From assembly GCF_026000435.1 (NCBI RefSeq), contig NZ_AP026763.1, positions 1,116,001 to 1,180,000 of the forward strand: 64,000 bases of DNA, written 5' to 3'. The notes under the pieces are model-generated. The model was not told the origin of the DNA and ran no database searches. It saw nothing but the letters and a program-made list of their open reading frames with translations. Positions 1 through 7,160 of this stretch are shown here, in pieces. The first letter of the stretch is position 1; every line of letters begins with the position of its first letter. A program made the translations under genes and the position numbers. This DNA is from Vibrio sp. STUT-A11 (GTDB lineage: Bacteria > Pseudomonadota > Gammaproteobacteria > Enterobacterales > Vibrionaceae).

Positions 1-144
1 AGCTTCTTTGAGCGTACACGTGAACGTTACTTGGATATTGCCAATAGTGATCCATCAGTTGTGGTGATCAATGCTGAGCAGTCGATTGAGACAGTGTCTC
101 ATGATATTCAAGAGGCGCTGAATGAGTGGTTATCGCATCAATAA
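1..144 (+). CDS. tmk: Thymidylate kinase, C-terminal fragment
   Basis: The window opens inside a reading frame that ends at TAA 142-144. Its 47 residues (SFFERTRERYLDIA near the left edge) match the C-terminal helix of bacterial thymidylate kinase, which phosphorylates dTMP to dTDP in the cytoplasm. The tmk-holB-tatD-ptsG order that follows is the conserved gammaproteobacterial arrangement and supports the call. The start and the nucleotide-binding part lie outside the window, so nothing can be said about its promoter. holB begins 25 bases downstream, suggesting one operon. Confidence 0.85.
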   Translation, partial: SFFERTRERYLDIANSDPSVVVINAEQSIETVSHDIQEALNEWLSHQ

Positions 145-169
145 GCGCGAACGAGGATTTAAATGACTC

Positions 170-1132
170 ATGTTTAATGATTTCCCATGGCTCAATCCTA
201 TTTGGGACAACCTAAAAGCGGGTTTAGACTCAGACCGAATTCCCGGCGCTTTGTTAATTCAAAGTGCGCCAGGTTTGGCCGTTGAACAACTCGTTGAGCG
301 CTTTAGCCACGCACTTCTGTGTCAGAACTACAACAGCGAAGCTTGTGGCTTTTGCCATAGCTGTCAGCTCGTTCAATCGCAAAGTCATCCAGACTTGCAC
401 TGGGTTAAACCAGAGAAAGAAGGCAAAGCAATAACGGTTGATCAGATCCGTGCTTGTAATCGCCTTGCGCATGAGTCATCACAACTCAACGGTTATCGTT
501 TATTTGTTATTGAACCAGCGGACATGATGAATGAGTCGGCGTCTAATGCGTTGTTAAAGACGCTTGAAGAGCCGGGCGAGAAGTGTTTGTTCTTGCTTGT
601 CACACATAATCAAGAGCGCTTACTCCCGACGATACGTAGCCGCTGTCAGCATTGGGTTGTTACCCCACCGTCGACTGAGCAAGCCATGAAGTGGTTAAGA
701 GAAAACGGAGCATCCGAGCTCCCCGCTTATGCCTTGAAGCTTAATATGGGGTCACCAATAAAAACGCTAGCGGCAAAAAGTAGTGGTGAATTGGATGAGT
801 ATTTGACATTCGAACACGACTTCATAGAAGCGATGACATCCGTTGTGGCAGACTTATCACGATGCGCGTCTTACATGGCGAAGAACCCTGACAACGCGAT
901 AAACTGGGCCTGGTATTTGCTCACAGATGTTCAAAAGCTTCAATTTGGTGTTTCCGAAGGCGATCTTTTACCGGGAGCTCATCAGCTTCAGCATACAAAC
1001 TACAACGGTTTATATTCATCAGCTAACAAGCTGATGGAACTCAAGGCTCAACTGCAAGCATTTCCGGGCTTAAACGTTGAGCTATTATCTATGAATTGGT
1101 TAATTGAATCACGAGAGGCATTATGTTCGTAG
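170..1132 (+). CDS. holB: DNA polymerase III subunit delta prime
   Basis: The 320-residue protein is the delta-prime subunit of the clamp loader, which opens and loads the beta clamp on DNA. It shows a degenerate P-loop region near residues 31-45 (QSAPGLAVEQ), as expected for delta prime, which does not hydrolyse ATP. The zinc-binding cysteines C51, C59, C62 and C65 follow. A sensor-type SRC motif is present after the NALLKTLEEP stretch typical of AAA+ clamp-loader subunits. The length is close to the 334 residues of the E. coli protein. The gene overlaps the next one by 10 bases, so translation is probably coupled within a tmk-holB-tatD operon. Confidence 0.93.
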   Translation: MFNDFPWLNPIWDNLKAGLDSDRIPGALLIQSAPGLAVEQLVERFSHALLCQNYNSEACGFCHSCQLVQSQSHPDLHWVKPEKEGKAITVDQIRACNRLAHESSQLNGYRLFVIEPADMMNESASNALLKTLEEPGEKCLFLLVTHNQERLLPTIRSRCQHWVVTPPSTEQAMKWLRENGASELPAYALKLNMGSPIKTLAAKSSGELDEYLTFEHDFIEAMTSVVADLSRCASYMAKNPDNAINWAWYLLTDVQKLQFGVSEGDLLPGAHQLQHTNYNGLYSSANKLMELKAQLQAFPGLNVELLSMNWLIESREALCS

Positions 1133-1890
1133 ATTCGCATTGTCATTTGGACAAACTGAATTACGACGATCTCCACACTAGCGTGGAAGACGTTATTAAC
1201 AAAGCCAAACAGGCTAATGTGACAGAGTTACTCTCTGTAGGGGTAACTCTGGACTCGTTTCCTAACATGTTGGAAATGATTACGCCATACGAGAATGTTT
1301 ACGCTTCTTGCGGCGTTCATCCTCTGGATGTAGAAAGTGCATTTTCTCTGGATACACTTCATCAGCACGCTTCACACAATAAGGTAGTGGCGATTGGTGA
1401 AACGGGTTTGGACTATCATTACAAGCCAGAAACTGCGGCGTTACAAAAAGAACGTTTTGAGCAGCATGTTGAACTTGCGGTTGAACTTAATAAGCCACTG
1501 ATTATCCATACGAGAAACGCTCGCGCTGATACATTAGATATTCTGCGCAACGGTGGGGCAGAGAAGTGTGGTGGAGTTATTCACTGCTTTACGGAAGATC
1601 TCGCTTTTGCTGAGGCCGCGTTGGACTTAGGCTTTTACATTTCTATTTCAGGGATCGTAACTTTCCGTCAAGCTACGGAACTCAAAGAAGTGGTGAAGAC
1701 ACTTCCTTTGGACAAGCTACTTATTGAAACCGACTCACCTTATTTAGCACCAGTTCCTCATCGAGGCAAAGAGAATCAGCCTGCTTATGTCGTCGAAGTA
1801 GCGGCGTACATCGCGCAGCTTAAAGGGGCTTCTCTTTCAGAGGTTGCACAAAAAACTACCGAAAACTTCAGAAATCTTTTTTTACGATAG
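1123..1890 (+). CDS. TatD-family metal-dependent hydrolase (YcfH-like)
   Basis: This 255-residue TIM-barrel protein starts with the metal-binding DSHCHLD motif (residues 4-10) and carries GETGLDY and a late DSPYL motif, all hallmarks of the TatD DNase/amidohydrolase family. Members bind two divalent metals and have 3'-5' exonuclease or D-aminoacyl-tRNA deacylase activity in some species; the substrate of this one is not known. Its position between holB and a PTS gene is that of E. coli ycfH, so YcfH is a better label than TatD proper. It is the last gene of the operon, followed by a strong terminator. Confidence 0.88.
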   Translation: MFVDSHCHLDKLNYDDLHTSVEDVINKAKQANVTELLSVGVTLDSFPNMLEMITPYENVYASCGVHPLDVESAFSLDTLHQHASHNKVVAIGETGLDYHYKPETAALQKERFEQHVELAVELNKPLIIHTRNARADTLDILRNGGAEKCGGVIHCFTEDLAFAEAALDLGFYISISGIVTFRQATELKEVVKTLPLDKLLIETDSPYLAPVPHRGKENQPAYVVEVAAYIAQLKGASLSEVAQKTTENFRNLFLR

Positions 1891-1906
1891 ACATAAAGAT
1901 TTTGAT

Positions 1907-1933
1907 AAAAAAGGGGCGTTTGCCCCTTTTTTT
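1907..1933 (+). terminator. Rho-independent terminator after the tatD-family gene
   Basis: An A-tract, a GGGGC/GCCCC stem with a short loop and seven T residues form a textbook terminator 17 bases after the stop codon. Confidence 0.9.
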
Positions 1934-2205
1934 ATATCAAATTACCATCTTATATATATAAACTCGATGAGTTAACTGATTTTGTTGATTTTGTGGTGTC
2001 AAATTAACCGAGATTTATTTTGTGATAAAAAGTAACAATGATGGCTATTTTATTTACTCTTTAAAATTAATGTTGTTAATTAATAAATTCAAATAAATCA
2101 GTGTTTTATCTATGATGTAATGCATTGCTTAGTAGCTTTTCGACTGTGATCTGCATATTACTTTGAAACTAATCTCAAGCATCTGCTAGAAACCGGTACC
2201 AGTTA

Positions 2206-2238
2206 CGCGATATATTTAGAGCCGGAAAATATATCGCG
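2206..2238 (+). promoter_or_regulatory. 12-bp perfect AT-rich inverted repeat in the leader of the first PTS gene
   Basis: CGCGATATATTT at 2206-2217 pairs perfectly with AAATATATCGCG at 2227-2238 around a nine-base loop containing GAGCC. A similar inverted repeat with the same GAGCC loop lies at 4770-4792 before ptsG. It could be an RNA hairpin in the leader or a DNA operator; the AT-rich arms resemble in form the sites of the NagC/Mlc repressor family, and mlc is encoded about 10 kb away. Which of these applies cannot be decided from sequence. A weak CRP-like half site (TGTGATCTGC at 2145) lies upstream. Confidence 0.6.
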
Positions 2239-2257
2239 TCCGCGGTTATATATTCTA

Positions 2258-2302
2258 TAGAGGCTAGCATTCAGGCTGCGGGGGTGTGCCGCTAGCCCTC
2301 TA
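2258..2302 (+). promoter_or_regulatory. Structured leader hairpin, copy 1 (shared with ptsG)
   Basis: TAGAGGCTAGC (2258-2268) pairs with GCTAGCCCTCTA (2291-2302) with one bulged C, closing a 22-base loop at 2269-2290. The loop is rich in G and contains GGCT...CGGGGG. A homologous hairpin sits at 4817-4860 upstream of ptsG: the loop is the same length and identical at 17 of 22 positions, while several stem pairs differ by compensating changes. The hairpin ends 33 bases before the start codon, in a stretch ending TATCAGGAGC that is also shared. This pattern is best explained by a conserved RNA structure in the untranslated leader. Confidence 0.75.
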
Positions 2303-2335
2303 ACTATTCTAAAAATTCTATCAGGAGCAAAACTA

Positions 2336-3952
2336 ATGAAAGGTTTCTTTAGTAAACTTTCGCAATCCATTATGCTGCCCATCGCTTTGCTACCAGCTGC
2401 GGGTATCATGTTGGGTATCGGGGGTAGTTTTACTAACCCAACAATGATCGAAGCGTACAATATCGATGTGCTTCAAGATGGAAGTCTGTTAAACAGCTTC
2501 CTACAAGTTATGACTGCTGCTGGCGGTATTGTATTTGCAAACCTTCCAGTCATGTTTGCTCTAGCGATTGCTGTTGGCTTCGCTCGTGCAGAAAAAGGTG
2601 CTGCAGCACTAGCGGCTCTTATCTCTTACTTGGTTATGAACGTTGCTATCGCTAAAACGCTAGTCGTTGCAAACATGATCAACGCAGACGCAAACACTGT
2701 TATCCTTATGGGTAGTGAATACGCGGGTGTCTTGGCTGATACGCTAGGTATTGCTAATACGCTAAGTATGGGTGTGTTTGGTGGTTTGATCGCTGGTGCA
2801 ATCACTGTTGTTCTTCATAACAAATACCACGATGCAAAACTGCCTGATTACCTAGGTTTCTTCGGTGGTGCTCGCTTTGTTCCTATTATCAGTGCTTTCG
2901 CAGCGCTGTTCTACGGTATCGTTCTGACTTTCATCTGGCCATTCTTTGGTGCCGCGTTCGGCGCTATCGGTGCGGCACTAGGTGAAATGACAGCATCTGG
3001 CCACGGCTACATTGCTTCTTTCATCTTCGGTGTTATCGAGCGTTCTCTAATTCCTGTAGGTCTGCACCACGTATTCTACTTGCCACTTTGGCAGACAGAA
3101 ATCGGCGCGACAGCAGAAGTTGCTGGTGAAGTGATCAAAGGTACACAAAACGTCTTCTTCGCATCTCTAGCGTCTGGCGATTTCTCTCAGTTTACTTCTA
3201 CTAACTTCATGACAGGTAAATTCCCATTCATGATGTTTGGTTTGCCAGCTGCAGCATACGCGATGTACACACTAGCGGATGACGAAAACAAGAAAGCAGC
3301 AGGTGGTCTACTGTTCTCTGTTGCGCTAACTGCATTCCTAACGGGTATCACAGAGCCAATCGAATTTACATTCCTATTCCTATCTCCAGCGCTTTACTAC
3401 GCGATCCACGTGCCATTGGCTGGTATTTCGTTCATGCTGATGGATATGCTGAATGTTAAAGTTGGTATGACATTTAGTGGTGGTTTCATTGACTTCTCGC
3501 TATTTGGTATTCTTCCAGGTGTAACGGGTGTTGAAAACCACTGGTACTTCATCCCTCTAGTTGGTATCGCATACGCATTTGTTTACTTCTTTGTTTTCCG
3601 TTGGTTTATCGTTAAGTTCGATATTAAAACTCCGGGTCGCAAAGGCAGCGCAGTAGCGGTTGTCTCTAAGAAAGACTACCACGCAGCAAAAGGCGGCGCT
3701 GGCGACAACCAAAAAGCAAAAGACATGATCGAAGCACTTGGTGGTGCTGAGAACATCGTTGACGTTGATGCTTGTATCACTCGTTTACGTATCACTGTTA
3801 AAAATGGTGCTGCAGTTAAAGAAAATGATTACTGGACTCAAGAGCTTGGTGCTCGTGGCCTGGTGAAAGTTGGCGATACTGGTATTCAGGCTATTTACGG
3901 TGCTGAAGCTGCTGGTTACAAAGCTCAAATTAACTCGCTACTTGGTAAATAA
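2336..3952 (+). CDS. PTS EIICB permease, glucose/maltose superfamily (ptsG paralogue)
   Basis: The 538-residue protein is an inner-membrane PTS transporter with an EIIC domain (about residues 1-430) and a C-terminal EIIB domain whose phosphorylated cysteine is C480 in the DACITRLR motif. GITEPIEF, the sugar-site signature, is present. It takes up and phosphorylates a sugar using phosphate relayed from HPr and an EIIA. It occupies the ptsG position next to the tatD-family gene, but the true PtsG-like protein is the next permease. Features such as FFGGARFVPIIS recall MalX, so the substrate could be glucose, maltose or another hexose. The start ATG has an AGGAG ribosome site. It overlaps the next gene by one base. 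Confidence 0.85.
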   Translation: MKGFFSKLSQSIMLPIALLPAAGIMLGIGGSFTNPTMIEAYNIDVLQDGSLLNSFLQVMTAAGGIVFANLPVMFALAIAVGFARAEKGAAALAALISYLVMNVAIAKTLVVANMINADANTVILMGSEYAGVLADTLGIANTLSMGVFGGLIAGAITVVLHNKYHDAKLPDYLGFFGGARFVPIISAFAALFYGIVLTFIWPFFGAAFGAIGAALGEMTASGHGYIASFIFGVIERSLIPVGLHHVFYLPLWQTEIGATAEVAGEVIKGTQNVFFASLASGDFSQFTSTNFMTGKFPFMMFGLPAAAYAMYTLADDENKKAAGGLLFSVALTAFLTGITEPIEFTFLFLSPALYYAIHVPLAGISFMLMDMLNVKVGMTFSGGFIDFSLFGILPGVTGVENHWYFIPLVGIAYAFVYFFVFRWFIVKFDIKTPGRKGSAVAVVSKKDYHAAKGGAGDNQKAKDMIEALGGAENIVDVDACITRLRITVKNGAAVKENDYWTQELGARGLVKVGDTGIQAIYGAEAAGYKAQINSLLGK

Positions 3953-4410
3953 TGAGTATTGGTGACAAATTTCGTAGAACAGGCGCATTCGTAATCGACC
4001 TGATGATAGCTAAGATGTTTACTCAGGTTGTCTTGTCTGTTCTCGCATTTCTCGTGTCTGGTTTGTGGAGCGATAAGGTAACGGGCTTTTCATTAAACGA
4101 TGATATGGCTCTGCCGATTTTATTGGCAACGGTAGTGATTATGCTGTTGACCTATATCGGCATTTACCTGGGGTACTGCGCGGTTTGTTTTAAAATGATA
4201 AACAAGTCGCTAGGCAAGTATCTGCTTCAAGTAAAGAACAGTCGCGGGATTGCGCAACTTGATTTGTCATCATATTTATCTCGTGAAAAAGAGAAGATTG
4301 TATATTTTCTTGCAACGCTAGGGCTTTATGCCGCGTACTCAGCGATACAGTTTTACATGTATGACAGAGAACCTTTGCATGAGGTCCACGCTCAGCAATC
4401 TCAGAAGTAA
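3952..4410 (+). CDS. RDD-family membrane protein
   Basis: This 152-residue protein carries the RDD pattern: an N-terminal RRTGAFVIDL segment, hydrophobic segments around residues 22-38, 53-75 and 120-135, an LGKYLLQVK segment and a closing YDREPLHE. RDD proteins are small integral membrane proteins of mostly unknown role; some have been proposed to be ion antiporters. The ATG overlaps the TAA of the upstream PTS permease (TAATG), so the two are probably translationally coupled and made together. A function tied to the sugar transporter is possible but not shown. Confidence 0.7.
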   Translation: MSIGDKFRRTGAFVIDLMIAKMFTQVVLSVLAFLVSGLWSDKVTGFSLNDDMALPILLATVVIMLLTYIGIYLGYCAVCFKMINKSLGKYLLQVKNSRGIAQLDLSSYLSREKEKIVYFLATLGLYAAYSAIQFYMYDREPLHEVHAQQSQK

Positions 4411-4424
4411 CATTTCTTTCTAGT

Positions 4425-4454
4425 AAAAGCCCGCGATAAGTCAGCGGGCTTTTT
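4425..4454 (+). terminator. Terminator after the PTS-RDD operon
   Basis: AAAAGCCCGC pairs with GCGGGCTTTTT across a nine-base loop, followed by an AT-rich tail. It separates this operon from ptsG. Confidence 0.9.
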
Positions 4455-4769
4455 ATATTCTAAAAAGCCTAAACTCATCTTCCCTTCATTTTAATTTATT
4501 CTCGATTTCAGCACCCTAAGTGTTATTTATCGCCTATGCTTCTGTTAGATTTTTTCGTCAATTTATAAATAAGGTGTTTATTGAACTCAGAATTTGCACT
4601 GCGATTATGTTTGCTTATTCCCTTTAGTGATATTTGTCGTATTTATGAGAGAAAATAAGTCATTGTCTATTGTTATGAGTCGCATTTTTTACAGTGATTT
4701 ATAAATCAATTTGTTGTTTTCGTGATCTTGAAGGGGTTATTGTCCCGGAACTTTGAGGGTTATCAATAA

Positions 4770-4792
4770 TATATTTTGAGCCATAAAATATA
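4770..4792 (+). promoter_or_regulatory. AT-rich inverted repeat in the ptsG leader
   Basis: TATATTTT (4770-4777) pairs perfectly with AAAATATA (4785-4792) around GAGCCAT. The GAGCC loop and the following AAAATATA are shared with the repeat at 2206-2238. It may be a leader RNA hairpin or a repressor operator such as an Mlc-type site. Confidence 0.55.
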
Positions 4793-4815
4793 CTCAATTT
4801 GTGGTTACATCTTAA

Positions 4816-4861
4816 TTGGGTGCTAACATTTAGGCTACGGGGGGTGGCCGTTAGTACCCAA
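4816..4861 (+). promoter_or_regulatory. Structured leader hairpin, copy 2 (upstream of ptsG)
   Basis: TTGGGTGCTAAC (4816-4827) pairs with GTTAGTACCCAA (4850-4861), including one G-U pair that is only stable in RNA. The 22-base loop at 4828-4849 matches copy 1 at 17 positions. Relative to copy 1, pairs change from G-C to A-U, G-C to U-A and A-U to G-C, and one G-C becomes G-U, while pairing is kept. The hairpin ends 32 bases before the ptsG start, almost the same distance as in copy 1. Confidence 0.75.
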
Positions 4862-4893
4862 ATAATACTTATATACTTATCAGGAGCTTGAAC

Positions 4894-6324
4894 ATGTTCA
4901 AAAACCTTTTTGCTAACCTGCAAAAAGTCGGTAAATCACTGATGCTTCCAGTATCGGTATTGCCGGTTGCAGGTATTCTTCTGGGTGTTGGTGCTGCCCA
5001 TCTGAGTTTCATTCCAGAGATTGTTTCTAACCTAATGGAACAAGCTGGTGGTTCTGTATTTGGTCAGATGGCCTTGCTATTTGCTGTCGGTGTTGCTCTA
5101 GGCTTCACAAATAACGATGGTGTAGCAGGTCTGGCTGCAATCGTTGGTTACGGTATTATGACAGCGACGCTTGGTGTAATGGCTGGCGTCATGGGTGTTG
5201 AAAAAATCGATACTGGTGTACTAGGCGGTATCTTAAGTGGTGGTTTGGCTGCCTGGGCATTCAACCGTTTCTTCAAAATCCAGTTGCCTGAATACCTTGG
5301 TTTCTTTGCGGGTAAACGTGCTGTGCCAATCATCACTGGCTTTGGTGCGATCATTCTAGGCGTTATCCTTTCTTTCATCTGGCCACCAATTGGTAGTGGT
5401 ATCAGTGCGTTCTCTCACTGGGCTGCGGATCAAAACCCACAGCTAGCATTTGGTATCTACGGTATTGTTGAGCGTTCACTGATTCCATTTGGTCTACACC
5501 ATGTATGGAACGTACCTTTCTTCTTCGAAGCAGGTAAATGTGTCAACGCTGCAGGTCAAGCTCAAAACGGTGTGTTAACTTGTTACCTTGTTGCTGATGA
5601 AGCGTCACGTGCTGCTGGTAATGGCTTCGGTCAGCTAGCGGGTGGTTACATGTTCAAAATGTTTGGTCTACCAGCGGCAGCGATTGCTATTGCTCATTGT
5701 GCTAAGCCTGAAAACCGAGCGAAAGTTTTGGGTATCATGGCGTCAGCTGCATTAACATCATTCCTGACAGGTATCACTGAGCCGATCGAGTTCTCGTTCT
5801 TATTCGTTGCTCCGCTACTATACGGAATCCACGCGCTACTCGCTGGTTCTGCATACGTTGTTTCGAACACCCTTGGTTTTGTTCACGGTACTTCTTTCTC
5901 TCACGGTCTTATCGACTTCTTAGTGTTGTCTGGTAATGCTCAAAAGATGGTTCTGATGATTGGTGTAGGTCTGGTTTACGCCGTTATCTACTACGTTGTG
6001 TTCCGCGCAGTTATTACTGCTCTTGACCTAAAAACACCGGGCCGTGAAGATGAAACTGAAAGTGCAGCGGCAACTTCAGGCTCAGACATGGGTGGTGAAC
6101 TTGTAGCAGCATTCGGTGGTAAAGCGAACATCACTGGTTTAGATGCATGTATTACGCGTCTACGTGTTGCAGTGGCTGACACTGCAGCTGTCGACCAAGA
6201 CAAACTAAAACAGCTAGGCGCAGCAGGGGTTGTTGTTGTAGCTGGTGGTGTTCAGGCTATCTTCGGTACTAAGTCTGATAACCTAAAAACAGAAATGGAT
6301 GAGTGGATTCGTAACCACGGCTAA
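4894..6324 (+). CDS. ptsG: Glucose-specific PTS permease EIICB
   Basis: The 476-residue protein aligns by eye with E. coli PtsG from its first residues (MFKNLFANLQKVGKSLMLPV) to its last (TEMDEWIRNHG). It is an inner-membrane glucose transporter: the EIIC domain spans about residues 1-385 and holds GITEPIEF near 293-300, and the EIIB domain carries the phosphorylated cysteine C419. The ATG at 4894 is chosen over an in-frame TTG six bases earlier because of the AGGAG site at 4882-4886 and the match to E. coli. In E. coli the unphosphorylated EIIB domain sequesters Mlc, which is encoded nearby at 12500. Its leader carries the hairpin shared with the paralogue. Confidence 0.95.
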   Translation: MFKNLFANLQKVGKSLMLPVSVLPVAGILLGVGAAHLSFIPEIVSNLMEQAGGSVFGQMALLFAVGVALGFTNNDGVAGLAAIVGYGIMTATLGVMAGVMGVEKIDTGVLGGILSGGLAAWAFNRFFKIQLPEYLGFFAGKRAVPIITGFGAIILGVILSFIWPPIGSGISAFSHWAADQNPQLAFGIYGIVERSLIPFGLHHVWNVPFFFEAGKCVNAAGQAQNGVLTCYLVADEASRAAGNGFGQLAGGYMFKMFGLPAAAIAIAHCAKPENRAKVLGIMASAALTSFLTGITEPIEFSFLFVAPLLYGIHALLAGSAYVVSNTLGFVHGTSFSHGLIDFLVLSGNAQKMVLMIGVGLVYAVIYYVVFRAVITALDLKTPGREDETESAAATSGSDMGGELVAAFGGKANITGLDACITRLRVAVADTAAVDQDKLKQLGAAGVVVVAGGVQAIFGTKSDNLKTEMDEWIRNHG

Positions 6325-6348
6325 TCTCAGTTGTCCACTGCTTATGTG

Positions 6349-6372
6349 AAAGGGGGCTTCGGCCTCCTTCTT
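6349..6372 (+). terminator. Terminator after ptsG
   Basis: AAGGGGGC and GCCTCCTT pair around a stable TTCG tetraloop, with one G-U pair. Only a short T-rich tail follows. Confidence 0.75.
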
Positions 6373-6597
6373 AATGTCTGCGTACTCTAATTTCAATACG
6401 TTAATCATGGCATAGTTATACAAACTTCCTATATCGACACTTCTTCCTATTAAAGCGCTTACCTGTATTCATGTGACGATAAACTCATCTTCACTTTCTT
6501 GCGTGTTTCCATACATCCTTCTTACCCTTCATTGACATTATAAAATCCAGTCGTGTTTGAATTATGCACGATGTTTTTTTAAGAATTGATAGTGGTT

Positions 6598-7002
6598 ATG
6601 AACAAGAAACTAATAATACTGGCAGCTGGACTGATGTCTGGCACTGCAATGGCTGCTAATGGCACCTCTGATTTAGCTGTTGGTATGGCTGTCGATCAGC
6701 AACTGAGCGTTGTTGTCGAGATTGATAAGACTTACCGCGGGATTATTGGTAACGACGGTATGGCTTTTGATTACATTGCCAAACGCGGTACGTTTGATCA
6801 AAATGTTCCGGTGACCTGGTATGTCGGCGTCGGTGGTTGGTATGAGTGGGATGATGAATTCGGTGTGCGTGTACCACTAGGTGTTAATTGGGATCTCTCT
6901 CAGGGCTGGGATGTATACGCTCAGCTTCATCCAGAGCTCGATCTTTACAAAGGTGTAGATTTACAACTTGGCGGCGCCGTTGGTGTGAAGTACAGCTTTT
7001 AA
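6598..7002 (+). CDS. Small exported protein, probable outer-membrane or periplasmic barrel-like
   Basis: The protein is 134 residues long from ATG 6598; a TTG twelve bases upstream is a weaker start. It begins with a Sec signal peptide (MNKKLIILAAGLMSGTAMAA), with cleavage probable after AMA. The rest alternates aromatic and polar residues in short strands (WYVGVGGWYEWDDEFGVRVP) and ends in SF with a terminal phenylalanine, the pattern of outer-membrane beta-barrel proteins recognised by Bam. I do not recognise a named family. It stands alone between terminators. No clear ribosome site is visible before the ATG. Confidence 0.6.
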   Translation: MNKKLIILAAGLMSGTAMAANGTSDLAVGMAVDQQLSVVVEIDKTYRGIIGNDGMAFDYIAKRGTFDQNVPVTWYVGVGGWYEWDDEFGVRVPLGVNWDLSQGWDVYAQLHPELDLYKGVDLQLGGAVGVKYSF

Positions 7003-7015
7003 TCTCAGTTACAAA

Positions 7016-7050
7016 GAAAAATGCCGGCTCAGTAGCCGGCATTTTTTATT
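7016..7050. terminator. Bidirectional terminator between the exported protein gene and metS
   Basis: AAAAATGCCGGCT pairs with AGCCGGCATTTTTT around a four-base loop. A-rich and T-rich flanks on both sides mean it can serve both converging genes. Confidence 0.88.
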
Positions 7051-7064
7051 GTTGGTAACAAGGG

Positions 7065-7160
7065 TTATTGCTTATTCATTGCTCGTTTGATGCAAATGGC
7101 CGCACCACCCCAAGTAATGCCTAAGCCAAGAACCATCATGATGATTGCGCTGGTTGTCAT
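7065..7160 (-). CDS. metS: Small subunit of methionine/alanine NSS transporter (MetS-like), 31 residues
   Basis: Translation gives a 31-residue protein, MTTSAIIMMVLGLGITW followed by GGAAICIKRAMNKQ. One transmembrane helix fills residues 4-24 and the C-terminus is basic. This matches the small MetS-type subunit found beside MetP-like neurotransmitter-sodium-symporter proteins; in Corynebacterium MetPS the small subunit is needed for uptake. Its ATG overlaps the TGA of the transporter gene (ATGA), so the two are translationally coupled. It is short enough to be missed by automated gene callers. Confidence 0.85.
   Translation of the reverse strand: MTTSAIIMMVLGLGITWGGAAICIKRAMNKQ

Noticed and set aside
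2145..2164. CRP-like half site TGTGATCTGC upstream of the first PTS gene, with a poorer relative at 4722
   Set aside because: Only one half matches in each case; catabolite control is plausible but the sequence does not show a full site.
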